Positions 55,093-64,000 of a DNA stretch of 64,000 nucleotides are shown here, piece after piece. A model generated the notes under the pieces. That model saw nothing but the letters and a program-made list of their open reading frames with translations, ran no database searches and was not told the origin of the DNA. The position numbers and the translations under genes are program-made. Each line of letters starts with the position of its first letter. Position 1 is the stretch's first letter. The stretch is from Bacillota bacterium (GTDB lineage: Bacteria > Bacillota > Clostridia > Lachnospirales > Lachnospiraceae), in the NCBI GenBank assembly GCA_023399055.1, contig JAEWQV010000010.1, positions 434,001-498,000 on the forward strand. Direction: 5' to 3'.

Positions 55093-56817
55093 ATGATAAA
55101 AAAGTTTAAACAGTTACGACTATTTACTCAAATCATAATTCTTACGTTAATTACCATTATTATCTTTACTTGTTTTCTTCTTATTTATGGTCATACGACA
55201 CAGAAAATATATGAAAATAAGAGTACGGAATATACAAAAGAAATCAGTTATCAACTGGAGAAAACTATTATTTCTAATTACTCCTTTTTATCCAAAATCA
55301 TTCAGTTCATTTCTTACCACGCTGATGTTCAGAACTTCCTTTTAGATACCGTAAGTGAAGCCAAATACCCTTATTATCGGCAGATGATTACAAACCTTAC
55401 AAGTATTATGTCTCTAAATCCACACATTCTGGATATTGTAATTCGTGATAACAAAGGCAATCAGTATTCACTCATCGATACTGATTATGAACTTCCTACA
55501 CAATATGAGGATATGAACTCCATTGGTTTAAGCTCCTTGCTCCATAACTCAACGTTAGACAGTAATTATTTTGTCATCCATTATCCCATTAATTCCATCA
55601 GCACCTATATTAAAGTGAATGAGAAAATCGGTGATGTATACATGGTTTTGAATGATACCGCCTTTATGGATCAAAATAACCACAATTATAATAAAACCAA
55701 CTCTGTCTTTTATCTTATGGATAGTACAAAACAGATCTTTTGGGCAAATACCGACGATGGACTTCCTACCTTATCAGATCTGACCAAGGAAGAATATCAA
55801 TTGACAAATGTTGAAGATTGCGGTTTAACCATTGTATCCGTGATTAAGCAGGAAGATGCGATTTATGGCCCCTTAGGTGTACAGAACTTTTATCGTATGA
55901 TGATTCTTTTGGTAACTGTCACAGTTCTTATTATATGGATACTTTTAATCATTAACATTATTACACCTCTTTATAAGCTGGTTCATTTTATTTCATCCCT
56001 GAAACGCGGCGACTTGGGGGATTTGAAACGGCATATTTACTTGGAGGGTTATAAGGAGATCACCATTGTCTCTAAGGAAACCAATGAGATGCTGGAGCAA
56101 ATTGATTCCCTGACACATACCCTTCTTTCAGCAAATAACAACTTATATAAGATTGAAATCGAGAAAAAACAAGCGGAATTAATCCATCTTCGCAGCCAGA
56201 TAAACCCTCATTTCTTATACAATACCCTAGAGTGCATCAAAGGAATTGCCGCCGAGCAAAAGCAACCTGAAATCGTAGCAGCAACCAAGTCCTTAGCTAC
56301 AATTTTCAAATACAGTATAAAAGGCAGCGACAACGTACCCTTTGAGGATGAGATTAAGATTGTAAAGAATTATATCAGCATTCAGAAAATGCGTTTTGAA
56401 GATCGTTTCTATGTGGAATATGATATTAATCCTAATTGCTATGACCTCATTATTCCAAAAATGATTCTTCAACCTCTCATAGAAAATGCAATTGTCCATG
56501 GCATTGAAGGTACCTTTGAATCCTCCAAGCTGCTTCTTTCTGCCACCTGTGATGAAACTACCTTTATAATAAAAATAAATAATACCGGCTCATCAATTAA
56601 TGCCGAAAAGCTTGAAGAAATACGTAAGCTACTCTCAAAAGCTTCTGCCCCCAATTCACAAAATACAACTCAGGGAATTGGTATTTACAATGTTAATGAG
56701 CGAATTCGTTTGCTCTATGGTGATGAATATGGCTTATCCGTAAATAGCAATGAAGAGGATGGCACTACTTTTACTGTAACCTTACCTGTACGCGGACCAG
56801 AAAGGAGTTTCTCATGA
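55093..56817 (+). CDS. Sensor histidine kinase, YesM/LytS type
   Basis: A 574-residue membrane kinase. The first transmembrane helix is at about 11-34 and the second near 270-294, with an extracellular sensor between. A HAMP-like linker follows, then the His_kinase domain with INPHFLYNTLE (His of NPHFLYN) and an ATPase part with ILQPLIENAIVHG and GIGIYNVNERIRLLYG. ATG 55093 follows GGAGG by 5 nt; the ATG at 55081 is inside that site. It overlaps the response regulator by 4 bp. It probably senses an amino-sugar oligosaccharide. Confidence 0.95.
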   Translation: MIKKFKQLRLFTQIIILTLITIIIFTCFLLIYGHTTQKIYENKSTEYTKEISYQLEKTIISNYSFLSKIIQFISYHADVQNFLLDTVSEAKYPYYRQMITNLTSIMSLNPHILDIVIRDNKGNQYSLIDTDYELPTQYEDMNSIGLSSLLHNSTLDSNYFVIHYPINSISTYIKVNEKIGDVYMVLNDTAFMDQNNHNYNKTNSVFYLMDSTKQIFWANTDDGLPTLSDLTKEEYQLTNVEDCGLTIVSVIKQEDAIYGPLGVQNFYRMMILLVTVTVLIIWILLIINIITPLYKLVHFISSLKRGDLGDLKRHIYLEGYKEITIVSKETNEMLEQIDSLTHTLLSANNNLYKIEIEKKQAELIHLRSQINPHFLYNTLECIKGIAAEQKQPEIVAATKSLATIFKYSIKGSDNVPFEDEIKIVKNYISIQKMRFEDRFYVEYDINPNCYDLIIPKMILQPLIENAIVHGIEGTFESSKLLLSATCDETTFIIKINNTGSSINAEKLEEIRKLLSKASAPNSQNTTQGIGIYNVNERIRLLYGDEYGLSVNSNEEDGTTFTVTLPVRGPERSFS

Positions 56818-58283
56818 GCTATCATGTTGTATTAGTAGATGATGAAAAAATGGTACTCAATAGTCTTGCCTTAGCGTTCGATTGGGATGCTACAGACTTT
56901 GAAGTAATTGCAACTTTTCAAAGCAGTCTGGAAGCACTGGAACAAATTCTATTATTAAAACCGGACTTAGTTTTTACGGATATTAAAATGCCTGAGATGG
57001 ATGGATTACAGTTAATGGAGGCAGTCCATAAAGTTCAACCGCAGATTAAATTTGTAATTATTAGTGGGCACGAAGAATTTTCCTATGCTAAAAAAGCATT
57101 AAATCTTGGTGCTGTGAATTATTGTCTCAAACCCCTGGAAGATGATGAAATTATGACTATATTAAAGCAAGTCAGTGATACCCTGGAAGAAGAGGTATTC
57201 TATTTTGATACACTTTTTCACTCCATGTTACATACCCCTACGGAAGCTAACATTACGCGTTTTACCAACTATCTGACGGTACAAAAGAATTGCTTTAGTA
57301 ACATTACCCTTGCTGCCAGCATTAAGGATATTCATACGGAACTGGATGGGTATGTTCATTATTATAAGATACCTTATGAACTCGATACCTATATCTACAT
57401 CATTGAGGATAATGAATTTGTAGGTAGTATCGGATTTAGCCAGCGCATAAAACAGTTGTTTTTACGGGAAAAGATACAAAACTATTGTTATATGCCCTCT
57501 CATCTAAATCAAAACTTTTGTAAGGATATCAAGAAACTGTTAAATTGCATCTACGCTTATTACCTATACCCCATTGATATAACAAAAGCTACCTTTGCGG
57601 TTCCTTTCAAAGAAACAAATAATGATTATGTGGAGCTTTTGATTACTGAAACCAGTAAGAATAATACGCGAAATGTAATTAATATATTAAAAAATTACGA
57701 AACTCTGTATGCTCCTGAACATCGGACTTTGGAAGATGTAATTATGATTTATAACATTTGTATGTCTATGCTCTATCGATTGGAGGGTAGTTACTTTGAA
57801 GATCAGCTACGCTCTCCATCCGAATTACTTAGAGCCTTTAAAGATATCTCAAACCTCTTTCAATACCTGATTACCTTTTTAAGTAATACCAACCAGGTAT
57901 GCAATACCATTAATATGGATTTGATTAAGAACAACAACTTCAAAAAAATTATTGATTATATTAATAACAACTATACTGCTCCACTTTCATTTCAGGAAAT
58001 CTGTCAGACCTATACCATTAATCCGAGTTATTTAAGCCAGGTGTTTAAACGGGAACTTGACACAACTTTCACTAACTATATTAAGGACTTACGTATTAAT
58101 TACGCAAAGGATTTATTAGTAAAAACCAATGAACCAATCTCTTTTATCTGTGAAAAGGTAGGCTACACCCAATACTTTTACTTTTCAAAATTATTTAAGA
58201 AAGAGACTGGTATGACTCCAACCCAATATCGTGACCAGGAGCAAAGTCTCCGAAAGAACATTATGAAAGGAAATAACTTATGA
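56814..58283 (+). CDS. Response regulator with AraC output domain, YesN type
   Basis: A 489-residue regulator. The receiver domain has VDDEKMV, phosphoacceptor Asp in FTDIKMPEMDG near residue 56, and the Lys of CLKPLEDDE. A long middle region has no motif I recognise. The C-terminal AraC domain has FQEICQTYTINPSYLSQVFKR and ISFICEKVGYTQYFYFSKLF. The start overlaps the kinase stop (ATGA) and the end overlaps nagA (ATGA), so the operon is tightly coupled. It likely activates the GH20 operon and perhaps the divergent binding-protein gene. Confidence 0.95.
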   Translation: MSYHVVLVDDEKMVLNSLALAFDWDATDFEVIATFQSSLEALEQILLLKPDLVFTDIKMPEMDGLQLMEAVHKVQPQIKFVIISGHEEFSYAKKALNLGAVNYCLKPLEDDEIMTILKQVSDTLEEEVFYFDTLFHSMLHTPTEANITRFTNYLTVQKNCFSNITLAASIKDIHTELDGYVHYYKIPYELDTYIYIIEDNEFVGSIGFSQRIKQLFLREKIQNYCYMPSHLNQNFCKDIKKLLNCIYAYYLYPIDITKATFAVPFKETNNDYVELLITETSKNNTRNVINILKNYETLYAPEHRTLEDVIMIYNICMSMLYRLEGSYFEDQLRSPSELLRAFKDISNLFQYLITFLSNTNQVCNTINMDLIKNNNFKKIIDYINNNYTAPLSFQEICQTYTINPSYLSQVFKRELDTTFTNYIKDLRINYAKDLLVKTNEPISFICEKVGYTQYFYFSKLFKKETGMTPTQYRDQEQSLRKNIMKGNNL

Positions 58284-59398
58284 TAATTAAAAATGCAAAT
58301 GTATTTTCAAAGAATGGAACTTTTATTCCTAGAGATATTTATATAGATAAAGAACTTATTACAGATGTCACCGTTGATGATAGTAATATTATAGATGCCG
58401 AAGGATTGTACGCTATTCCCGGTCTGACTGACTTACATTTTCACGGCTGCTTGGGTCATGATTTTTGTGATGGCACCACAGAGGCAATTGAAGCAATTGC
58501 TAAATATCAAGCGCAAAATGGTATCACAAGCATAGCACCCGCAACCATGTCCCTAGGAGATGACCAGTTATTTAACATACTCTCCCGCGCAGCCTCTTAT
58601 AAAAATGAAGCAGGTGCAGATCTGGTTGGTATTCACCTGGAAGGGCCCTATCTAGCCCATGCAAAAAAGGGTGCACAAAATCCTAAGTACTTAAGGCATG
58701 CCAGCACAGAACATTTTGAGAAGCTGATGAAGTTAGCAGGAGGATTAATTAAAATAGTTTCCATAGCACCGGAGGAAGCAGGAGCTATGGAATTTATTGA
58801 TGCACTAAAAGATAAGGTTATCATCTCCCTCGCTCATACGACAGCAGATTATAATACCTCAATGGAGGCTTTTGAACACGGTGCCTCGCATGTCACCCAC
58901 CTTTATAATGCTATGCCTCCGTCCTCTCATCGCTCACCCGGAGTAATCGGAGCTGCTTTTGATACAAAACACTCCTTTGTTGAGGTTATTTGTGATGGTA
59001 TACATATCCATCCTTCCGTTATCCGCTCCACCTTCCAATTGTTTGGAGATGATAGAATTGTATTAATTAGTGACAGCATGATGGCGACAGGAATGCAGGA
59101 CGGTTCCTATAGCCTTGGCGGTCAAGCCGTAAGTGTCAAAGATAATCTGGCAACCCTTTCTGATGGAACAATTGCCGGATCAGCCACGAATCTTATGAAA
59201 TGCATGAAAAATGCCGTATCCTATGGAATTCCACTGGAAAGCGCTATAAAATGCGCTGCAGTAAATCCCGCAAAAGAACTCGGTATTTACGAGATGTATG
59301 GCAGTATCTCAACTGGAAAATATGCTAATATTGTATTACTGGATAAAGGTCTTAATTTAAAATCGGTGATATTAAAAGGAAAATTGTTGGAACTATAA
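58280..59398 (+). CDS. nagA: N-acetylglucosamine-6-phosphate deacetylase
   Basis: A 372-residue amidohydrolase-fold enzyme converting GlcNAc-6-P to GlcN-6-P, the substrate of NagB. LTDLHFHGCLGHDF is the metal-binding start, GIHLEGPYL holds the metal Glu, SLAHTTADY and HVTHLYNAMPP supply His ligands, and ISDSMMATG the catalytic Asp. Length is typical. It overlaps the response regulator by 4 bp. With nagB in two other places in the window, the full route from GlcNAc-6-P to Fru-6-P is present. The kinase that makes GlcNAc-6-P was not seen. Confidence 0.95.
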   Translation: MIIKNANVFSKNGTFIPRDIYIDKELITDVTVDDSNIIDAEGLYAIPGLTDLHFHGCLGHDFCDGTTEAIEAIAKYQAQNGITSIAPATMSLGDDQLFNILSRAASYKNEAGADLVGIHLEGPYLAHAKKGAQNPKYLRHASTEHFEKLMKLAGGLIKIVSIAPEEAGAMEFIDALKDKVIISLAHTTADYNTSMEAFEHGASHVTHLYNAMPPSSHRSPGVIGAAFDTKHSFVEVICDGIHIHPSVIRSTFQLFGDDRIVLISDSMMATGMQDGSYSLGGQAVSVKDNLATLSDGTIAGSATNLMKCMKNAVSYGIPLESAIKCAAVNPAKELGIYEMYGSISTGKYANIVLLDKGLNLKSVILKGKLLEL

Positions 59399-59462
59399 TG
59401 ATAAAAAATAAATTTATCAGAATATCCCAATTATAAAAATAAGTTAAGCTGACAGTTTAAAA

Positions 59463-59505
59463 GGCTTATGTCAAATAGCCACTTCTATTTGACATAAGCC
59501 CTTTT
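59463..59505. terminator. Bidirectional terminator, nagA / MFS gene
   Basis: GGCTTATGTCAAATAG (59463-59478) and its exact complement (59485-59500) around a 6-nt loop, then CTTTT. It lies between convergent genes. Confidence 0.85.
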
Positions 59506-59509
59506 ATTA

Positions 59510-60688
59510 TCAGTCAGAATACCTCTTTGAATGAAATACAAAAGAAAAAACCAATGCAATTATTATAACAAATATACCGATTACACAAAATCCTGCTATA
59601 ATATTAATTTTTGTTGCTACATAACCAAAGAATAAACCTAGCGCAATACTAAATATTCGTTCTAGTAGCGAAGATATTGATTCGATTGTTGCTCTGGCTT
59701 CATCATCAGCATGATGATGAAGATACCCTATTACTAAAGGATTTATTAACGCTGCCATACTACTGGCTAAGATTAGTCCCAAAACACCTACAACACTTTG
59801 AACGAAAGCCGCTATCATAATACCAAAACCACATAAAAATGAAGCACCAATTAATATATTCGTTCTTTTCCAATATTTTAGTAACTTGGTTGAAAACATG
59901 GACCCTAAAATGCTACCTATACATATTATCGATAAGACTACTCCGAAATATTTAACAGGAAACGATATATATTCCAGGTATAGCTGCCAGAACTCATCAA
60001 TATACACCACACATGCGGCTATAACAATCGAATTCATACATATTTTAAATACATTACTATTGGATTGAAAGAATGTAAATGCAGTGGTAATTATCTGACG
60101 ATAGGTTATCCTCCGCTCCACTGTAATCTGCGTTAATGGCTCGTAAAGTAACAAAGAACCTATAACCGTTAATAAGGCACTACCGGTGGAAAGCCAATAA
60201 TTAAAAGTAAAACCAAATCGAAAGGCTAAATAGCCACCACACAATGCAGCAATTAATGCTGCAGCGAATTCTATCGCGTTCATATTTCCGCAAATACGTT
60301 CAAATTCATTTTCCTTATTAACACACTTTAGAGAATCATATAATAATGCATTAAACGCTCCACTACTAAGAGCGGATCCGATGCCTGAACTAAAAGTAAT
60401 AATTGCAAAGTGCCAGAAATTATTAGCATAAACCAACGCAAAGAATTCAATGCACTGTAAAATACAACTGATAACCACCAACTTTTTTCTACCTATTTTA
60501 TCAGCAAGTACTCCTGATGGAATTTCAAAAAGAAGAATTGCAATTGCATAAACTATTTCGCAATATACAACCAGTTGCACCGTCATTCCTCGCTCTTGAT
60601 AAAATAAACGCTCTATGACATATGCTGGTATGAGGTTCTGAAAAAAAATAATTATATATAAAAGCCATTTGTTTTTGTAATAAATCAT
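59510..60688 (-). CDS. Major facilitator superfamily transporter
   Basis: A 392-residue transporter with about twelve hydrophobic segments. The loop 2-3 motif reads GVLADKIGRKKLVV, a good match to the MFS signature. EIPSG before it is typical of the drug/unknown-substrate branch. AAGGAGATGTAAC precedes the ATG. No linked gene indicates the substrate. It is convergent with nagA and separated from it by a shared terminator. Confidence 0.9.
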   Translation of the reverse strand: MIYYKNKWLLYIIIFFQNLIPAYVIERLFYQERGMTVQLVVYCEIVYAIAILLFEIPSGVLADKIGRKKLVVISCILQCIEFFALVYANNFWHFAIITFSSGIGSALSSGAFNALLYDSLKCVNKENEFERICGNMNAIEFAAALIAALCGGYLAFRFGFTFNYWLSTGSALLTVIGSLLLYEPLTQITVERRITYRQIITTAFTFFQSNSNVFKICMNSIVIAACVVYIDEFWQLYLEYISFPVKYFGVVLSIICIGSILGSMFSTKLLKYWKRTNILIGASFLCGFGIMIAAFVQSVVGVLGLILASSMAALINPLVIGYLHHHADDEARATIESISSLLERIFSIALGLFFGYVATKINIIAGFCVIGIFVIIIALVFSFVFHSKRYSD

Positions 60689-60820
60689 GTTACATCTCCT
60701 TATATAATTTTCATCATTTCAATGTAAAATCATATAAGGAATTGGTGGTGGTCGGGCTAAAGATTAATTGGGATATCTAATACGATACATGATGTTCTCC
60801 TTTCTAGTCTTTTTAATAAA

Positions 60821-63145
60821 CTACAATCTAATATAACACTCTTTTAATCCAGTATAATATTTAACTCCATTTATAGTTACGTATGCACGCACTGCAAAGT
60901 AATACATATTTCCTTTTTTCAGCCCGGTTTTGGTATAAGTTAAAGTCGAATTTTTAGTAATATTCTTAACTAATACATAATCATCTTGCATATCATCAAA
61001 GAAATATATCTCATATCCGGTAGCATCGTTATACTTTGACCAGCTGATTTGCACAGAGGTATTGCTTAGCTTCTTTATCTTTGCACTCTTCATTTGTGGT
61101 ATCACTTTAACACTTGTTACATTACTCATAGGATTTTCTATATCTGAAGAGTATGAAGTATCTGAAGCCTTTACTTTATAATAATATGTCTTTCCTGATT
61201 TTATATTAGTATCAAAATAATCACATTCATAAACCGAATCGATTAAAACATATCCACTATTCTTCTTCGTGGATCGGTAAATATCATATCCTTGATTCAA
61301 AGCTGTTTTGGTCCAGGTAAGAATAACCGCATATTCGTTGTCGTAATACGTATAACCCATTGTAGCTTTTAAATTCTTTGGAGCATTATCTGTTGTGGTG
61401 ATTTTTAATGTTACTTTAGCCCCAGGCCTATCCTTTGACCAAACATCAACTTCGGCACTCCCTTGGTCAAGCACCGTTATATAACCGTCTTCGCTAATAC
61501 TTATATTACTATCCCCATAACACTCATAACCAAGTTTCTTATTATCTGCGTTGGCTGGATAAAATTTAATATCCAATTTTACTTTCTTACCAGCCATTAG
61601 AGCTAACTCTGTCTTGGTAGTTGAAATTGATTCTACCTTTGTAAAGCCTTTCATGGTTTTTCCAACAGCTAATCTATGTACGATTAATTTCTTAGACTTT
61701 CCATCGCTGGTGGTCCAGTATACATAGCCATCCCTGTAAGTTGGCTCTCCGAAAGTCGTTAGATAAACATCTTGTATTTCAGTCTCAGGAATGATAATTT
61801 CTCCGGTGCTTGAAACCACCATGTAACAACTGGTTAAATATTGGTCGCTGTCATATGGTGAATATATTTTCTTTTCCCACAGGAATAGAAGTTGATCGTT
61901 CCCGATTGCTAGCATTTTAGGGTTAGAGGCATAATAATTACCTGTATAATTGGTAAGCCAAAGCACACCGTAGTCCACTGCCCCTGCCTCACAACCACCC
62001 GTTGTCTCCACAAAGGTCCCTTCCGCTCTTCTGGTATCTCCAGCCAAAAGTTGAACATTTGCCTGATTAGAAGAATTGGAAGTAAAGTTTTTGGAGAACA
62101 CCTGTAAGAACAAATTACGGGATTCATTGTAATTAGGATCAGACGCTGTTTCATAGGATAGTGTTTTCTCGGATACTCCAGATAATGTATAACCATTGGA
62201 ACATTCTGCAAGACCGCCAAGAACAGAATAGGTAGTCTGGTAGATATACCCATTTCTAAAATGGAAGGGAATAAAATTTGAAATAGACCGCCTATCCTTC
62301 GTATACTGATTCACCTTATGAACTTGAAAGCCTCGATCAAATGCATCGCCTCGGTCCACCATTAGATAGCTCCCATCACTGGTGGCAATTACCTTTTGAC
62401 CCATTGAATGACTTGTGTACGGAGATACATACTTGAGCTTTGTCATTGTATTCGTGTTAATATACAACGTGTGGCTTGATTGGTGCGTATTATACATAAC
62501 TCTGCCGTATGTACAGACTAAGATACCCTTAGAATCAATCAATACATCGCAATTACCAAAATTAAAAGGTTCCTTAGTTCCGTAACCTTTATCGTTAGAT
62601 ATGCTGGTTTCGCTTCCTTTATAGGAAAGTTTATTTAATTGCTTTCCTGTAATATCGTACTGAACAACTGTCATAACAACTGCAGACCCTGCTGATGCAT
62701 CAGTTTCCATATCAGCTGTATCATATTTTCCATAAATGATATAAAAATTTCCCGCCTGATCTTGTATTACATTTCCCACCAGTGGCAAGTCCTTTTTAAT
62801 CTCCAGGGTCTTTTGCAGCTTCATCTGCTCATTGAGTATACTGATATAAACTGTATTTTTACCACTATAAGCTATGTAGTATTGATTATTTACACCCCAG
62901 AATTCATTAATTTCAGATACCTTTCCATAAGGGAAATCGATATCTGGATCGATGGTAGATGGTGTCTTTTCGGTTGTCGAAAAGCTAAAATCATCAACCT
63001 TTGCAATATCCTTTGCCTCTGCTCTTGTGGTAACCGTTGTACTTAGCAAGAAACCGACTGTTAGACTTATTGCTAATAATGGCTTTATGAACCACCTACA
63101 TTGCTTATTGATCTCGTTTTTGTCCTTTGTCCTGTTAGACTTCAT
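60821..63145 (-). CDS. Secreted protein with bacterial Ig-like and fibronectin III domains
   Basis: A 774-residue exported protein. The basic N-terminus and hydrophobic stretch (about 20-40) end near TTVTTRAEA, a likely signal peptidase I site. Residues ~50-490 look like repeated beta-sheet propeller strands with no recognised catalytic motif. Then comes a Big_2-type Ig-like domain (about 510-585, ISISEDGYITVLDQGSAEV) and two fibronectin III domains (about 590-680 and 685-774) ending at YIRL. GGGAGG precedes the ATG. It could bind surface polymers or other cells. No sortase motif or SLH domain was seen. Confidence 0.75.
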   Translation of the reverse strand: MKSNRTKDKNEINKQCRWFIKPLLAISLTVGFLLSTTVTTRAEAKDIAKVDDFSFSTTEKTPSTIDPDIDFPYGKVSEINEFWGVNNQYYIAYSGKNTVYISILNEQMKLQKTLEIKKDLPLVGNVIQDQAGNFYIIYGKYDTADMETDASAGSAVVMTVVQYDITGKQLNKLSYKGSETSISNDKGYGTKEPFNFGNCDVLIDSKGILVCTYGRVMYNTHQSSHTLYINTNTMTKLKYVSPYTSHSMGQKVIATSDGSYLMVDRGDAFDRGFQVHKVNQYTKDRRSISNFIPFHFRNGYIYQTTYSVLGGLAECSNGYTLSGVSEKTLSYETASDPNYNESRNLFLQVFSKNFTSNSSNQANVQLLAGDTRRAEGTFVETTGGCEAGAVDYGVLWLTNYTGNYYASNPKMLAIGNDQLLFLWEKKIYSPYDSDQYLTSCYMVVSSTGEIIIPETEIQDVYLTTFGEPTYRDGYVYWTTSDGKSKKLIVHRLAVGKTMKGFTKVESISTTKTELALMAGKKVKLDIKFYPANADNKKLGYECYGDSNISISEDGYITVLDQGSAEVDVWSKDRPGAKVTLKITTTDNAPKNLKATMGYTYYDNEYAVILTWTKTALNQGYDIYRSTKKNSGYVLIDSVYECDYFDTNIKSGKTYYYKVKASDTSYSSDIENPMSNVTSVKVIPQMKSAKIKKLSNTSVQISWSKYNDATGYEIYFFDDMQDDYVLVKNITKNSTLTYTKTGLKKGNMYYFAVRAYVTINGVKYYTGLKECYIRL

Positions 63146-63160
63146 CCTTCGTACCTCCCA

Positions 63161-63201
63161 GTAAAATATTCAAAACATTTAAATCCTTTTGAATATTTTA
63201 C
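63161..63201. repeat. 15-bp perfect inverted repeat before the Fn3 gene
   Basis: GTAAAATATTCAAAA (63161-63175) and its complement (63187-63201) flank 11 nt. It lies between the rtcB stop and the ribosome site of the Fn3 gene. There is no U-run beyond the stem on the minus strand, so it may be an operator or 5' mRNA hairpin. Confidence 0.6.
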
Positions 63202-63264
63202 CATAGATACTTATGAATTCAAATACCGTATAGAATTTTCTGTTCTTATGTGTTGTTATTTGCT

Positions 63265-64000
63265 TTATTCATCCCCTGCCTTAAAGTTATAAATAGGTTT
63301 AATAACCTTAATTATCTCTGCAGTATCACTAATGTTGTTTACGATATCCTCCATACTCTTATATGCCATTGGGCATTCATCCAAGGTGTCCTTATTAACA
63401 GAGGTAGTATAAATTCCATTCATCTCTTTCTTAAATTCTGACAAAGTAAAGGTATTCTTGGCTTTTATTCTGGACATAAGTCTACCTGCTCCATGGGGTG
63501 CTGAATTATTCCAATCCTCATTCCCCTTACCAGTACATATCAGTGATCCATCCCTCATATTGATTGGAATTAATAATGTTTCCCCTTTCTTAGCGGAAAC
63601 CGCACCTTTTCTTAGTATCATGGCATCGGTATCAATATAGTTATGAATTGTTGTAAATTCATCTTCTACCTTAAGCTTTAAACCCTTGATAATCTCATCC
63701 ATCATTGCTTTTCTGTTTAGTAAGGCAAACCTTTGCACAAGTCTCATATCATGAATATAATCTTCCATCAGCTGACCTGATAAGTAAGCGAGTGACTTTG
63801 GAATATCTGTTTTCACCTGTTTCTTCAATTCATTAACTGCTGATTGTATTTCCTTATCCCTACCAGCTTTCTTATATTCTGCTATAAGTCGGATTTCGTC
63901 TGCCTTAGTATTACCATTTAACGACTTATATGCTTGTTCCTGATAATAATTAGCCACCTCTAAGCCAAGATGACGAGAACCAGAGTGGATAACAAGGAAG
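63265..64000 (-). CDS. rtcB: RtcB-family RNA ligase (5' part beyond window)
   Basis: C-terminal part of an RtcB ligase, open through the right edge (about 245 residues visible). The frame upstream of residue Val at 63957 reads HSGSRHLGLEVA, a core RtcB motif, so the true start is outside. ILRKGAVSAKKGETLLIPI and SAPHGAGRLMSR follow; the His of the HGAGR motif is the guanylylated residue in known RtcB. It joins 3'-phosphate or cyclic phosphate RNA ends to 5'-OH ends in RNA repair. No tRNA or RtcA gene is visible nearby. Confidence 0.93.
   Translation of the reverse strand, partial: FLVIHSGSRHLGLEVANYYQEQAYKSLNGNTKADEIRLIAEYKKAGRDKEIQSAVNELKKQVKTDIPKSLAYLSGQLMEDYIHDMRLVQRFALLNRKAMMDEIIKGLKLKVEDEFTTIHNYIDTDAMILRKGAVSAKKGETLLIPINMRDGSLICTGKGNEDWNNSAPHGAGRLMSRIKAKNTFTLSEFKKEMNGIYTTSVNKDTLDECPMAYKSMEDIVNNISDTAEIIKVIKPIYNFKAGDE

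Noticed and set aside
1..64000. CRISPR arrays, tRNA or rRNA genes, phage genes
   Set aside because: No spaced direct repeats, cloverleaf-like sequences or phage structural genes were noticed; a tRNA scan was not possible.

Overview
The window comes from an A+T-rich Gram-positive bacterium, most likely a clostridial Lachnospiraceae relative. The evidence is strong AGGAGG-type ribosome sites, sugar ABC systems encoded without their ATPase, YesM/YesN-type two-component genes, a GH112 galacto-N-biose phosphorylase pathway and a LoaP-type NusG paralog. It divides into three parts. No rRNA, tRNA, CRISPR array or intact insertion sequence was seen.

Positions 1-28652 hold the right-hand part of a hybrid NRPS / trans-AT polyketide cluster, all on the minus strand and running off the left edge. 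In transcription order it encodes: an NRPS module C-A(Asn)-PCP-E; a radical SAM protein; a GT4 glycosyltransferase; a type II thioesterase; a second Asn module C-A-PCP ending in half a condensation domain; a 3-hydroxyacyl-CoA dehydrogenase, a free ACP and (further on) an FkbH protein, which together suggest a glycerate-derived building block; a NodU-type carbamoyltransferase; a large SGNH/GDSL-like protein; a discrete acyltransferase; and two AT-less KS-KR-ACP modules, the last continuing into a C domain. The expected product begins with (acyl-)D-Asn, then Asn, then polyketide units, and may be glycosylated and carbamoylated. An N-acyl-D-Asn head would resemble the prodrug logic of zwittermicin, xenocoumacin and colibactin.

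The regulatory candidate is at 27291-28652. A loaP-like antiterminator gene is transcribed away from the cluster from back-to-back promoters. The cluster's predicted leader is about 620 nt and contains a strong intrinsic terminator (27513-27581). A second terminator-like hairpin lies mid-operon (9705-9734). Together they make a coherent processive-antitermination circuit.

Positions 28781-50705 form a glycan-utilisation island: GH27 alpha-galactosidase-type enzyme, two AraC regulators, GH112 phosphorylase, two sugar ABC transporters without ATPases, a CBM9-like protein, and a duplicated four-gene cassette galE-nahK-nucleotidyltransferase-nagB (31172-35305 and 42376-46501). Galacto-N-biose/lacto-N-biose would be imported, phosphorolysed to Gal-1-P and HexNAc, activated by NahK and the nucleotidyltransferase, epimerised by GalE, and drained to fructose-6-P by NagB. 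A ~90-bp dispersed repeat occurs three times here.

Positions 51072-59398 extend the amino-sugar theme: a membrane-anchored solute-binding protein facing a plus-strand operon of cytoplasmic GH20 hexosaminidase, histidine kinase, response regulator and NagA. The right end holds an MFS transporter, a secreted Ig-like/fibronectin III protein and a truncated RtcB RNA ligase gene.
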